A DNA stretch of 64,000 bases from Gnetum montanum (taxonomy: Eukaryota; Streptophyta; Gnetopsida; Gnetales; Gnetaceae). The notes under the pieces are model-generated. The model had not been told where the DNA came from. It saw only the letters and a list, made by a program, of their open reading frames with translations, and did not search any database. Of this stretch, positions 12,340-24,201 are shown one piece after another. The DNA is taken from contig MNCI01036654.1 of NCBI GenBank assembly GCA_015680685.1, positions 28,822 to 92,821 of the forward strand, in the 5' to 3' direction. Position numbers and translations under genes: made by a program. Position 1 is the stretch's first letter; each line of letters begins with the position of its first letter.

Positions 12340-13299
12340 CCATGAGAACCAATAGTTAACATTGACAAGCAAGCTTGCATGACCTCTTTTTGTGTAAAAA
12401 ATGGACTGATTGTGGAGTTTTGTAACATTAGTGACAACACATGCATTGTATTATGACAACATGACCTTTTGATTTAGTTTCTTATTCTCTTGGAGTTGTG
12501 CTTGTAGGATAAAGCTTAGACTCATGTAGAAGATGCAACTCACCATAGTAGCAAGTCATCATGTGACCTCAATGCACAAGATTCAACGAATTTGTACTAT
12601 TATGCCAAGAGTACTTGTTTACATCATTACCATAATCACTCCTTGAGCCCAACCCCATAGCATGATTATAACCTTTGTTACCCTAAACAACAATGTTGAT
12701 CAATGTTTGACATCATGCATTGTGGCCATGTGACATCCCTTCATTATTCTCCACCATCAAGTTTGTTCAAATGTTACACATCTAATTCAACGGGAAAGCC
12801 ATTAAGTCTATCAAGTGTATCACATGTTATTCAATGGGGAACCAAATCAAAATTGGCCTTGGTAATGAAACCCAATGAAGGTTTCNACTAATGAAGCCCA
12901 AAAGAACAAGTTAAAGACTCTAAACATGCAAAGGAAGAATCCTAATGGCTAAAGAAACCTTGGAGTGAGGTGTTGGGTCCTCAAATGCATTACTAAGTAA
13001 CCAACACTTCAAAACATGAAGTGCAAAAAATCCATTGGTCAATCAACATCTTAGTGCCATATCATAGTCATGATGTTAACATTTGGAACTCATTATTAAC
13101 CCCGTACTACTTTCCTCTAGCCAATGATAGCCCTTACTATAACCTTATCCCATCATCACAAGCAGGTTTTGGCATGATTTGACACTCTTGAATCAAGCGT
13201 GGAGAGGGAAATGTTTGTGATGAACCTACAATAATGTTTTGTATTCTTTTTTAGATGTCTCTTGGGTCAATCCTCTAAACATCAACAAATAGGGGCCAA
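12340..13299 (+). other. E1 3' UTR with polypurine tract
   Basis: Noncoding stretch between integrase stop and LTR. The part from 12640 to 12900 aligns with E2 28335-28030 on the other strand (CCAACCCCATAGCATGATTAT and later AAACCCAATGAAGGTTTC), so it is a conserved untranslated region of the family. A short purine tract, AAATAGGGGCCAA (13287-13299), abuts the LTR start and is the likely plus-strand primer site. One undetermined base lies at 12886. The 62-codon ORF at 12703 is chance. Confidence 0.6.
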
Positions 13300-14631
13300 T
13301 GAAACATCATCAAAAAATTCATGTTGCAAATTGTAGTTTTCATTTTCCAACTTGAGGTAAGATTTTATTGTAAATGTAAGATTTGTAGTCCATGAGTTGC
13401 AATCTTGCATACTTTTGCTTTTGGGGTTGAAAAAAATGCCTTAGAATTTGCTATTGCATCACTTCCTAAGTGGAAAAAGTTATCTCGTGTCTATATTTGG
13501 CTTGGGAAGGTAGAACATGCCTTGAGAATGGCCAAAATTGTCTTTTTGTAGAGGTATAGCCTCAACTATGCTGGGACTATCTATCTCCTAGTGTAGATGA
13601 AATTGTTGGGATTTTCCACTTCTATTTTTCCAATAGTGGTTAGTGTAGTCAACCCAAGTCTTTAGCAGTTGTAGCATGGCTAGCGTAAATAGCATTTTAC
13701 ACCAATTCCATTAGTTCTAGAAATTTCTAAAACTTTAGCATAGTCCACCAAGGTCAGCATAGTTGGGATGACATTAGTGTAGTCATGAAAGTTTGTTTAC
13801 TATTTATTGTAAATGGATGGGCTTTGGTATCTATGGTGTATTCCAAACTTACTATAAATGCCAATTATGTTGAAAATTGTAACCGTTACCACCTACAAAT
13901 ATACATCAATCTATTAGTAATTAGAAAAGTGATGTGTAGGCCTCAAAAATAGTAATTCCACACCTATATAAATCTAATGTAAACACATTTGAGTTCCCAA
14001 CTTTTTGAGTAATTTAGCATTTTCTAAACCTAGAGTCTTTGTAACCTTAGAACTCCTTTGGAAAAAATTGGTATCTACACTAGGCACAAAGACTCCAAAT
14101 GTGCTACCATCACACCAAAGGTGAAACACCATTTGTGACTATAGTTGCAGATCCTGGTGGAAACTAGCAAGGAGTTGCATGAAACTGGGGTTGGGAACCA
14201 TTCAAATCGTGGAGTTCCAAGTGTAGGTTGTAGGCTCTAATAGACTTCAAAATTCTTCAAGTGAATTCTTGTGAACCTAGCACAAAATCTATAGTTTTCA
14301 AACATACTACTTTATTTTCCATTTCAATAAAGTCATAGTTTCATTCTTGTGCAGCTTTGAGTTCATGTTTTCATTTTTGTATCTTTTTCCATTTTAGATC
14401 TACAATTCCATTTCCAATTATATTTTTGTTTTTATTTACATTTACATTTTCATTTATGTTTTTATTTACATTTTCGTTGACACTTCCATTAGTCCTTGGG
14501 TGATCAGCTAGACCATCTAAGATGCCTTGAATTTCATTTTTCAAAGGCCCTTAGGATTTAAGGCTAAAATTGTTTTGGTGCTTCGAATAATTTGGTTTTC
14601 ATTCCAACAACCAAATTTTCTAGGTCTAACA
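13300..14631 (+). mobile_element. E1 3' LTR
   Basis: Starts TGAAACATCATC, ends GTCTAACA, 1332 bp. In order: conserved head, word array (13560-13790), TATATAAA at 13965-13972, AATAAA at 14326-14331, a second low-complexity array of TTTAC and CATTT words (14415-14480), and a tail with CAAAGGCCCTTAGGATTTAAGG that matches both E2 LTR ends. Head, TATA, poly(A) signal and tail all align with E2 (26138-27604), which fixes both ends. By position U3 is about 13300-14000. Confidence 0.85.
13560..13790 (+). promoter_or_regulatory. E1 LTR word cluster (ACTATGCTGG / GTGTAGTCA)
   Basis: Contains ACTATGCTGGGACTA, CTAGTGTAGAT, TTAGTGTAGTCA, AGCATAGTCCA, CAGCATAGTTGGGATGA and TTAGTGTAGTCATGA in 230 bp, upstream of the TATA box. 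These are the same words as in the internal array 6005-8200 of this element. The position suggests transcription factor sites or a hairpin; that is inference. Confidence 0.65.
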
Positions 14632-15950
14632 CTTTGGTATCCCATTTATGTTTACATTGATCATAGTGATATTAGGTTTCTAATGAATAAACCAACGGTA
14701 AGTCCAAGAGTGATAAGATATCTTGTTATCTTGGAAGAATTTGACATTACAATGATTGATGGAAAATGAACTAAAAAAAGTTATAATGGATTACTTATCA
14801 AGGTTAAGATGGGAATATTAGAAAAGTGATGAACCAATATTAGACCAGTTTTCCAATGAAAATTTATTCATCAAGATGGCAATGGCTGTAGACTTAATAG
14901 AGAAGTCATGGATTACTAATAACATGATGTATGTCACCAAATAAGAACTTCCTGTTGATTGAGATAAAAAAAATAAGGAAAAATTTCTCTATAAAGTAAT
15001 GAGGTATATGAAAATTAATGGCAAGCTACACAAGATGTGTGCTAATGAATTGATAAGATGGTGTGTTCCTGAAGAAAACCAACAAAGTGTCCTACAGGAT
15101 GCACACGAAGAACCATGTGGTGGTCATTATGCAAGATGGAGGACAACATTAAAACTAATGATGATAAACTACTTATGGCCTACCATATTCAAGGATGCAC
15201 ACTAGTTTTCACAATCTAAAGATGCCAAAGAGATGAAGTACTGATAGCCAGAAATGAAGGGCCACAATAGTGGATACAACCATTGAAATCCTTTGACATT
15301 TGGAAATTGATTTGATGGAACTAATCACATCAATGTTAAATGAAAGGTCCTATATTATAGTAACTATTAATTATTGCATAAAGTGGACAAAAGTAGCTTT
15401 GGTTAAAGATTTCACATCTATAATAGCTATTAAATTTCTTGAGCAACATGTGGTGAATAGATTTGTAGTACCCTATATGCTAATATTAGATAATAGGACT
15501 CACATTATAGGAAATACATTAAAAATGTTAATGCAACAATTGGGGTCAATCACAAATTAACTACATCTTATCACCCTAAGAAAATGGTTAAGTGGAAGTG
15601 GCTAACAAAGAAATCACAAGGATATTAACTAGAACTATTAGTTGATATACTTGGAAAATTCTATAGTGTATTCCCTGTATGAGTTAGTTTCTGGAAAACT
15701 ACCTATTTTGATAATTCAAGCAAGACTAAATACCCTTTCCACTACCAGTACTCTTGATGTAGATCTAAGATTAGCTCAAAAAGAATGCTTAACGAATCTA
15801 AATTTCTTAGATAAAAACTATGTAGTGGCTCAAATGAGTAATGAAGTCTATAAGAAATGCTTCAAATGTAGACATGACATAAAAATAAGACAAATAACCA
15901 TCAAGTGTGATGATAATGTCCTTTACTATAATCCTAATCCTATCCTTTAA
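14632..15950 (+). pseudogene. G1: Ty3/gypsy RNase H end and integrase (not Tat)
   Basis: The left side is cut by E1. What remains begins in the RNase H domain (Y-I-D-H-S-D, then F-L-M-N-K-P, then E-E-F-D-I-T-M-I-D). Integrase follows: a zinc segment with R-W-C-V-P-E-E, A-H-E-E-P-C-G-G-H-Y-A and Y-L-W-P-T-I-F-K-D-A-H but with the cysteine pair lost, core I-D-L-M-E-L, L-D-N-R-T-H, and a C-terminal part ending N-V-L-Y-Y-N-P near 15935. The sequence is unlike the Tat copies: a different gypsy lineage, perhaps Athila-like. Open frames are 14999-15205, 15300-15560 and 15642-15950; stops and a shift lie between them. Confidence 0.75.
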
Positions 15951-16173
15951 AAGGCTAAGTTCCAAACTCTATGAAAGGAAACTTATATTGTCCATCCTAC
16001 ATATCAATCTCACCCCACATAAATTTACCATTCAAAAAATCTACAAAAGCTTATTCTCATCAATATTTAATAGGTAAGACCATTCCATGCCTTTTCTTAC
16101 TCCTCCAAGGATACTAACATATCCATAAAATCAATTACAACTTTTTCAATCTTCCAAATCTTTACTTTGAATG

Positions 16174-16379
16174 ATAGTAATGGGGGTGTTAATTTTGATA
16201 GTTTGGCATTGATTCTCCTTTTTATATTCTTTCACTTTTCACCTTTTTTGCTAGTTTTTACATTCTTTGATATCTTTATCATTCTTTTATACTATTTTCA
16301 TTTCTTAATCATTTTTCATTCTTTGATACCTTTTAAGTTCTTTACACATTTTTTCTCTCACTCATGGTCATATCCACAA
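16174..16379 (+). mobile_element. G1 polypurine tract and start of its 3' LTR
   Basis: GATAGTAATGGGGG (16173-16186) is followed by TGTTAATTTTGATAG (16187), the usual purine tract and TG LTR start. The LTR end is not clear; it meets C1 sequence somewhere near 16380. The ORF at 16167-16382 is a chance frame in T-rich sequence. 15951-16173 is untranslated and shows nothing else. Confidence 0.5.
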
Positions 16380-16892
16380 TGATGAATACATCAATATTTA
16401 TGTCAAACTAGAAGATAGCAACCATAGAAACCTTTCCTCAACTCAACTTGAGGTTTTCCAAATGTTTCCCAAGTCTTCTAACCTTCTCCCTAGCTGTTTC
16501 AATCCTTTTCCATTACATTCTAGTTGTTTTCTAAATTATTATGGACATTTTTGAAAGTTTTCCCATCTATATGGGTCATCTCTAATCTTGCCGAGATGTC
16601 TCCTGCAAAAATCCAGCTCTTGATTGAGACATTTGCTATTTTTCTGAGATGTCTCTTCTAGGCTCAAGATGTCTCAAGTTTTGGTGAGATGTCTCACTTG
16701 AGATGTTGCATGCACAGTTGAGACATCGTATTTAAGATATCTTAGTTTCTAGTGAGACATCTCACCTACAAGGGCTAAACACAAAAATTCTTATTTTGAT
16801 GTCTAAAACCTCTGAATAGCCCCAAAAAAGTCCCCATAGATCTTGGAACCCCTTAAACTTACTAAAATTGATCCAAAACACCCCCAAACATG
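16380..16892 (-). mobile_element. C1 3' LTR (chromovirus) with GAGATGTCTC words
   Basis: On the minus strand a G-rich tract (complement of 16881-16892) abuts TGTTTTGG at 16880, giving the LTR start. Between 16790 and 16570 there are about eight copies of GAGATGTCTC or GAGACATCTC, both decayed forms of the palindrome GAGACGTCTC. A weak CATATAG lies near 16575 where a TATA box would be expected. The lower LTR boundary is not resolved, so 16380 is approximate. Confidence 0.45.
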
Positions 16893-16949
16893 CCAAAACA
16901 TTTAATAATTATCATCAAAAAGGTCAACATAAGAAGGTAGATACTAATA

Positions 16950-17725
16950 GGACATACTTGTTCACGTCTTCTTTAATTCTAAAACCTACAAAACATTCAT
17001 GTAGGGTAGAATAATGGGATTGGAAGAGGTATGTTCCTACATCATCTCTCCCACCCTTTAAAAAGTGAACTCAGGTGACCAAGGGAGTAGTGATTGAAGT
17101 GATTCCCCACTCATGAAGTTTGGTCTCATGGATTCATATAACATTATCTATAGATTGATCCTTCCAATGGATCAAGTACTTATGCCTCTTGACTTTCCAA
17201 GTGCTATAAGATTTTATCCACTTAAGTATTATTACCTTCCTTTCCATTAAAGGCTTGGACTAATCAATAGCCTCCTTCAACTCATCAATGCTATCCTATA
17301 TGGCCTTCTTATTAGCTAGTCCATGATACTGCATAAGATCTGAAACATTAAACACAAAAGAAATCACGACATCATTTAGTAAATTAATCTCAAAATCATT
17401 ATGATTAATTTTAGCCTTTATTTTGAAAGGCCTCATCTTCCTTGCTTTCAATTTGGAGAAGTTAACACCTCTCAATCACTTCTTCAAGTACACCCAAACC
17501 AAGTCATCAATAGCAAAATTAGGCTTCCATTTGCTTTTATTTATCTCGAGGAATTTTTCTTCCCTGCTTCTTAAGATTGGATTTCACTTATGCATGGATA
17601 TCCCTCATGACTTGCACAAAATCAACACTAATTTGAGCTTCACCATCAAAGATCTTCAAAGTGTTTATCATCTTTGGACAAAATCCATAATTCATCTCAA
17701 ATGGGCTTTTACCAATAGAAACTTG
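16950..17725 (-). pseudogene. C1: chromovirus integrase C-terminus and chromodomain
   Basis: Minus-strand reading gives D-D-L-V-W-V-Y-L, then K-L-K-A-R-K-M-R-P-F-K-I, N-D-F-E-I-N-L and F-N-V-S-D-L, the familiar C-terminal part of gypsy integrases. A linker follows, then K-Y-L-I-H-W-K-D-Q-S with a later W replaced by a stop and H-E-T-K-L, which fits a chromodomain (usual Y-L-V-K-W-K-G, then W-E-P). Chromodomains steer chromovirus integration to marked chromatin. The upstream part is cut off at 17725 by the copia element K1. Stops show it is dead. Confidence 0.7.
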
Positions 17726-18786
17726 TGTTGATATTATGGTATGTCAAAACCTTAAAGAAAATAGATAATGTAGATTATATTTATGCAATGATAATGTTGT
17801 AGTACCATCAACAAGAACTTTACATCGAGGTATGAGATTTTCAGAAATGAGATCTACGTTGAGATGTCAAAATGAAGACTACATGGATAAGATGAGAGCA
17901 TGGATGAAAACGAAGTCTACAAGCTAAACTAAGGTGTTTTTAAGATTTTCAAGATGTCAAATTGATAAGAAAATGCCTTAGACTCCAAAGTTAAAAAGTG
18001 AAGTAGATGTCTTCAGAAAACAATAAACGTCTACCTTAAAAAGTAGATGTCTCCTTTTTTAGGTAGATGTCTCTCTTGCATTGGGGGCTATCTTGGGTAG
18101 ACATATAAACTTAAAAATAGAAATCTATACTAGTTTTTTGATAGTCATTTCATGAATTTTAAGGAGTTTTTAGAAACTCCAAGGATATAAGACTATGTAA
18201 AAATCTTAGGAATTGTGCAAGCACTTTTTGATAGAAAGATCAATCATTGGCTACTAAAAGTGAATTTGTTTCTGCTCTTCATTGTAATATAATTTTATTA
18301 TTATGATTGTATTGAGCTTTAAGTAAAATAATATATAAATTCAATTACAATATTTTCTTGTTTCTTTATCTTCTTTCTTGTATCCTTGTGGGATTTATGT
18401 GCTTTTTCACAAGAGGACATTCTTATTGAGATTATTGAGATCCTATAGGATAGAGTGATTTTGCAATGTCAAAACACTTTGGTTTAGAGCTCAATTTTAT
18501 AAATGTTGTGGGATCCTATAAATCACATATTGAGCTTGTTGGATCCTTGTGTGGTTGAGTGGTCTTGTGATGAAACATTGCAAATCCAAGCTTAAAGCTT
18601 GTATAGGGTATGACGCCCTTCAAATCACATTTTAAAGAAATAAAGTCTAGAGGTGTGCATGGATTCATGCTCTAAGTGTGGACATATCCAATTTGGAGAA
18701 TCATGTAAAATTGGTATGTTTTTGTGGTTGGAGAAATTTTAAATTAGGGAACCTATTTAACCCTCCTTCTAAGTTCTCAATCCACA
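17726..18786 (+). mobile_element. K1 5' LTR
   Basis: Starts TGTTGATATT, ends CAATCCACA, 1061 bp. TATAAA is at 18104-18109. Just upstream (17999-18095) are words around AGTAGATGTCT and AACGTCTACC, decayed halves of GTAGACGTCTAC. No AATAAA is evident. Boundaries rest on the primer site at the right and the TG start at the left. Confidence 0.65.
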
Positions 18787-18788
18787 AG

Positions 18789-18801
18789 TGGTATCAAAGC
18801 C
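18789..18801 (+). other. K1 primer binding site (tRNA-Met type)
   Basis: TGGTATCAAAGCC, two bases after the LTR, is the common plant copia primer site TGGTATCAGAGCC with one change. Confidence 0.85.
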
Positions 18802-18842
18802 TGGTACTCTCAAGTTTGTGCTTCAAATTTTAAGAGTGAGCT

Positions 18843-18954
18843 ATGGAGGGGGCATCCTACATGAAGCCATTGATGTTCAATGGGTTTGAATTTGCATATT
18901 CGAAGGCAAGGATGCAAGGCTTCTTCGAGTCTATGGAATTTGAAGTATGGGAGT
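18843..18954 (+). pseudogene. K1 copia gag N-terminus, truncated
   Basis: An open frame of 37 codons starts ATG at 18843. It reads M-F-N-G-F-E-F-A, then K-A-R-M-Q-G-F-F-E-S, then F-E-V-W-E, the standard copia gag opening (F-N-G-x-N-Y-x-x-W-K-x-R-M, later D-x-W). It stops at 18954 because E4 inserted there. This piece is free of stops, so the copia element was probably young when it was hit. Confidence 0.8.
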
Positions 18955-19834
18955 TGAAACACCATGAAGAAAATTCACGTTACAACTCATAACCTTCACC
19001 ATTAAACTTGAGGTAGGATCTTGTTGAAAAATGTTAGGTTTTCTCACATAATTTATCTTATTAAGGCTAAAAAATGCCTCATAAGTTATTATTACCTTAT
19101 TTCCTAGGTGGAAAAAGTTGTGTAATATATGTATTTAGGTTTAGGAAGGTTGGAAATGCCTTGGGAATCACTAAATTTGGGTTTTTTCATGGTTTTTATG
19201 TTGGTCAAAGAAATTTATACGCTAGAACAACCTGCAGAGAGTGTATGAATTATTAGGGTTTGATTTTCGTGGTAAGACCAATGTATTTTCTATGGAACCT
19301 AGCATATCTTCTCCAAGGGTAGTGTACTTATGGTGAAGCCAACATATCTTTTTGGAAGCTAGTGTATCTTTGAGAGGATAGCATATCTTTAGTGAGCCTA
19401 ACATATTTTTGTGGAATCTAGCATATCTTTGAGGATCTTCATGCATTAAATTTACCTACATCAAATTTGAAGTATGGAATCTAGTATGGGTAAACTAGCC
19501 TATCTCTTGTTTACACATCATAACCAATGTATTTTTCCATAAGAAAAATATTGACCTGTTTTTTGGGAAGATACCCTCATATTTGACATAAGGAAAATAC
19601 CTAGCATATTTTTCCTATCTACAAAGTGTATTTATTGCTAGAAACACTAGTGTATTTTTTCTCCAAAATCAAGACCAACATATATTACTAGTGTAGTGTA
19701 TAGCACTACCACTGTTACCTACACTGCACATGTAGTTGAATTTTTAATCATTTTTTCCAACTAAAACCATTTATACACTAGGTAGTGCCACTTGTTGGGG
19801 CTATTAACTAAAAACCAAATCAAACATCTCATTA
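18955..19834 (+). mobile_element. E4 5' LTR, truncated, with word cluster
   Basis: Starts TGAAACACCATG. The next 200 bp align with E1 13320-13545 (CTTGAGGTA, later CCTAGGTGGAAAAAGTT). From 19265 to about 19790 there are many words such as CTAGCATATCTT, CTAGTGTATTTTT and ACACTAGTGTATT, matching the ATACACTAG words of E4's internal array. No clear TATA box, poly(A) signal or LTR end follows; gag starts at 19835, so the later LTR is deleted. Confidence 0.65.
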
Positions 19835-22800
19835 ATGCCTTTTCCTAAGTCAACCGTATTACCAATCAACTTAATCGACATGGCCTCAAATCAAGATGCA
19901 GTGCACATCTATGACCCCAAGGACCCAATTGTGATTGAGCATAGGCAATTGCTTAGGTAGAGGTGCCAAAGCCTAGAGTTTGCTATTATAAATGAAGATT
20001 ATTATAATTTTATAAGTGCTAAAATTCAAGTTGGCTTGCTCATCCCACATGCAGAATCTAAATCCAAGCATGAGTTTGAGTTAATTCATATGAATGGGAG
20101 GGAGTACATCCCTTCCCCCTATGACAAAATAAAATTAACTAAAATACATATGCACATATTAGCCCAACTAATAAAGATTTGTGGGTGAAGTGAGGAGGTC
20201 AACTCAAAAAGTCATCACAAAGAGCATGATCAGTTTGAGGTTGAACTAGAGCCTAAAAGCTTCATAGGGAGCCTTTTCCAACAATTGGCTTCCCAAATTA
20301 TTGCACTTAATTTAGCTTCTCTTGCCTCTTCCATGGGGTAGGTTCCTCAAGCCTCTTCTCCTCATGCCTATCCTTCCACAATTGGATTGATTCTCATCAT
20401 TGCAACACACCAGGCATAACCTGTATCTAAATTGGTCTCACTCTTCTCATTCATTTCCTTTGCAACATAGCCCTGCTCTACAAGGTTGTCACCCATGGTG
20501 TTTACCATAGCTCATCCATTCTTCATGCTGGTGGACCCCTCACTGAAACCCTAAGTGATTCAAGAATCACATACTTCATTTTTATCCTTTATCCCTCAAA
20601 TACCAACAAAGATCTCTTTCTCATTATTTAGGCCCCCAGAACATATATTACTCAACCTATGCCATCATAACCATTGATCATTGCAAAGCTACAAGCCTCT
20701 CAGCTTACCCCACAACCATTTGTACAAAGTCCCCAAACTACAGGAATGCCTCAAGGCTTAGATCAAGTCTTCAAAATGATCCAAGACCTCACAGAAGAGC
20801 TACACAAGCTCATGGATTCAACGTCATAGATAGTTAATGTAATGAACTTTTACTATGATGATCCCATCAGTTTGATTGTCTCACAAATCACTTTTTCCCC
20901 AAGCATTTTTATACCATAGTTCACCAAGTACAATGGTGAGGGTGATCCCAATGTGCTCCTCACCATCTTCTATTATGAATTCTTGTTGCTACAGGCTTGG
21001 CCTCATATCATTATGTGAATCTTCCATACGTTCCTTATTGGGAAAGCCTTAGACTAGTACCATGTGTTGCCTAGCAAATATATTGTCTCATTGGAAATTT
21101 GTGAACCATTTCAAGTATAATTTGAAACCAGATACCACCCTAGACCAACTAATAAAAATGAAATAGGGGCCTCTTGTGCTTATCCAAAAATTTATTCAAC
21201 AATGGAATGCTCTACTTAATGAGATTCTTAAACCTATAGAGAAAATCTACTTTCTAGCCACCTTCAAGGAGATGGTTAATGATTTAATCAAGTCTAAATT
21301 GTACTGCTTAGACCTATAGTCCCTTAGCTAGGCTTTCTCAAAAACTAAAAACATAGAGGATGCTTCTGAGGCTAGCAATGATCTTGCTTATGTAGCATAC
21401 AAAAATCAACACATGAGAAAGGGTAAGGATAGGGGAAAATTAAACCATGTAGTTATGGCCATTGTGGCCAAAGAGAACAATACTACATAGAGATAAAAAA
21501 CAAATCAACTCAAAGGCCCTACCACAGCCAACCAACCATTAATATTGGGAGCCTCTACCTCTAATCATGCAATGCCTAACTTTGAGAGGAAATATTGGTT
21601 AAAATACACTAAATTGCCATTAAAGCCATCATAGCTCCTTGAATAGTTACTCAATAGTGGCTAGATCCAATACAAATAGATGATTGAGAATGCCTACAAG
21701 AGGCATGATTAATTATGGAGAATCACTAAGGATCCCACTCTAGCAACCAAGGATGATTCGCTAGTATCAAAGTATTTCAAACTTGATTAATTTTTTAACT
21801 ATCATTAGTTACTAGGTCATGACATTGATTTTTGCTTATCCTTGAAGGGTGTCCTACAAAAGATGATAGATAACGAAGAGCTAGTGCTCAATGCCTCCAA
21901 CTTTCTTAGGCCTCAAAACCAATCAATGTAGGTATACAAAGACTCGTTGAATGCAAACAACAACCCATATATGATAGTAACATTCAAAATTAGCAATAAC
22001 CCAATACTTGCTAGGGATATGTACCTCCTTGGGATGAAAAAATAATCCCTTTAACTTCATTTAGTTCAAAAACTCTTTTTGTTGTAAGAATATCATCACT
22101 AATGCCTCTCAAAGAACCATTCATCATTAGAGTACCCATACCACTATACCCAAATCAATAGTTTAAGTTGATCAACGTCCTCCCATGGTGGCCAATGTAA
22201 TGACTTTCACAGCCCAACAACAAAAAATCACCTACCAAGCAATGTAAGAAGTCTACTTTTAAGCCCAAGGTTAAGGAAAATAAGTAAGTGAAGGGTTGGA
22301 AGGAGGAGAACACATTGAAGTCCACACCCATTTCAGTTATTCATATGAGATCTAATGCTCAAAATGCCTTAACTAGTCAACCAAGAAAGGATCACAAGCA
22401 ACAAGAGAAGGGAAAGAGGGCTAAACCACAAATCTTGAAACATGAAGTTCGCATCCTGGGTCGAATGGAGGAAGTTAAAGTCAATAAGAATGAGAAACCA
22501 ACTAGCAATGACAAAGACTTTCTCAACACCATGGAATAGGTGAAATAGTTCTTAAAATAGAAGAATACTTATCTTAGCCTATATAAGCTAGTAATGACTT
22601 CTTCTGCTCATCGTGAAGCCTTAGCAAAGATGACTTTAATTCTTGTTTGTGAAGATATACTTGCCATTGAAGAGTCCATTCATGTAGTGATGGTCCACCT
22701 TCACATAGGGAAGAAACAAAGTCAACCACACTAGTGTTTTGTGATAGTGAAGTCAAAACCAACCCCCCAGGATGGCAAGATAATAAGGACCCCTCTCTTC

Positions 22801-23427
22801 ATAACTATAAGGGTTGGACAATACAAGGTGCATGTTGACGATGGAGTAGCAACCAACATTACATCTTACACTATCATTAACTAGTTAGGCCTAGTGAAGC
22901 ACATTTAAAGTACTCCTACCTTTGCTCTTAAATACTTTAATAGATTGTAGGTTGTAGTAAAAGGTTCTATCTACTTGGACTTCGTATTAGGGGAATAATT
23001 TTCCACATCAACTAACTTCTTACTGGTGGAAGAGATACTAGGATTTAACCTCATCTTAGGGAGGCCCTAGCTAGCATAATTATGAGTGGTTTTCTCCCTC
23101 ATACACCAAGAAATTCACTTACCTTATGAGGGAGGTGAAATAATTATTCATGGCAATAGTGCAGTTCCCTTAGCAGTCAATAATGTTGACATAGAGCATA
23201 TGTCCAAGGTGGAGTTTCAGGAAGAAAATCCTACTATTAATAATGAAGTCAAGAAGCTTGATAGAGTAGACTAGGCCAAAATTAAGAATAACCAAACCAT
23301 AGATGCATCATGGAAAGAGCTCCCATTCAACGTGGTTAGCGAAGGAAATGGAAAGTACAAGATTGTACAATAGAGGCCTTATACTTTTCCTAATCTTTCA
23401 AAGATTAGGAAATAGTTACATAATTGA
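19835..23427 (+). pseudogene. gag: E4 gag-protease (broken)
   Basis: Start ATG 19835 is chosen because E2 begins at the equivalent codon and both reach A-V-x-I-Y-D-P-K-D-P about 25 codons later. A gag core with K-Y-N-G-E-G-D-P is near 20928. The protease-like segment is near 22828 (V-D-D-G-V-A-T-N in place of the usual D-S/T/G-G), then L-V-E-E and N-L-I-L-G-R-P ahead of 23070, then L-P-Y-E-G-G-E-I at 23116. The frame ends at TGA 23425. Length 3593 bp is within 13 bp of E2. Many stops, several at TGG or CAG codons of the other copy, so dead. Gag packages the RNA and protease cuts the polyprotein. Confidence 0.75.
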
Positions 23428-24201
23428 GTACATCTCCTACTCACTTGTCCTTATGTTAGTAACCATGTGGCCTTTTCATTTTACCTTTTATCCTAGTTTA
23501 AACTTTTGTTTACACATATCACATGTCATTTTGCTTTTCCATATTTTACCTTGTGTTAGCCTTATTTTGCACATAGTTTATAAATTATTCTTAATTATGA
23601 TTTTCCTATTTATGCTTTATCTTTTAAAACATAAAAATACCATAAAAATTTTAAAACCTGAAAAATCCATAAAAATGCTTTAAAAATAAAAAATCTACAA
23701 AAATTTTCCATGGCCTACCAAGGCTTTAAATTGGCAAACTGCTAAGGCCTTAAATTGGCAATACATTTACAACCTTTTTTTCTTATCATTATTATAGCTA
23801 TTATTCCTTAGTTTGCACATTGTTTGCCTAATTACTTTACATTTTACATGTTACAAATCATTGCTTTATAATCTTGTGTTTTTGACCAACTTTGCCTTGT
23901 CGTAAAAAGTACATAAAATTGAAAATGCTAAAACATCTAGGTGAAATTAAAAATATTATAACCAAATTTCCAAATCCAACAACTGTAGTCACAAAGTGTA
24001 ACAAATGAAACCAAAATTTTAGTAACCATGATAACAAAAATAAAAATAGATAAGTCTAAAAACCATGGTTGCACCATGCAATAATAAAATACATAACAAC
24101 AAACTGTCTCATAATCTTAAATGACTATGAATAGTCAATAATAAAGAATGATAGCCAACATCATAACTAAAAATGATCAAAACATGATAAAACTAGTAGG
24201 A
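23428..24201 (+). repeat. E4 convergent 3' region with GGCC minisatellite units
   Basis: It lies between the sense gag-protease stop and the antisense gene stop, which point at each other. It contains CCATGGCCTACCAAGGC then AAATTGGCAAACTGCTAAGGCC and another AAATTGGCAA (23708-23763), two decayed units of the family minisatellite. The rest is AT-rich without a gene. A GT donor-like AATTGAGTAC lies at the protease stop. Confidence 0.6.

Larger units (their letters stand above)
721..14631 (+). mobile_element. E1: Tat-type Ty3/gypsy element, 5' end outside window
   Basis: Visible order on the + strand is: antisense gene (minus, 721-5635), 190-bp word array (6005-8200), pyrimidine-rich spacer (8285-8830), RT to integrase (8832-12339), 3' UTR, 3' LTR (13300-14631). 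gag and protease would lie left of the window or were lost at the 720 boundary. The LTR starts TGAAACA and ends CTAACA, directly followed by the RNase H frame of element G1, so E1 inserted into that gene. CTTTG at 14632-14636 would be one target duplication copy. The two RNase H domains place it in the Tat group of Ty3/gypsy. Confidence 0.8.
17726..18954 (+). mobile_element. K1: Ty1/copia element, 5' part only
   Basis: A TG...CA LTR (17726-18786), a tRNA-Met type primer site and the first 37 codons of gag are present, then the Tat element E4 begins. It sits inside C1 integrase; ACTTG at 17721-17725 would be its target duplication. The rest of K1 should lie right of E4 but was lost at the E4/E5 deletion or lies outside the window. 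Confidence 0.75.

Noticed and set aside
23303-23683. 126-codon frame after E4 protease
   Set aside because: Starts inside the protease 3' end out of frame and continues through AT-rich text with no counterpart in E2 or E5.
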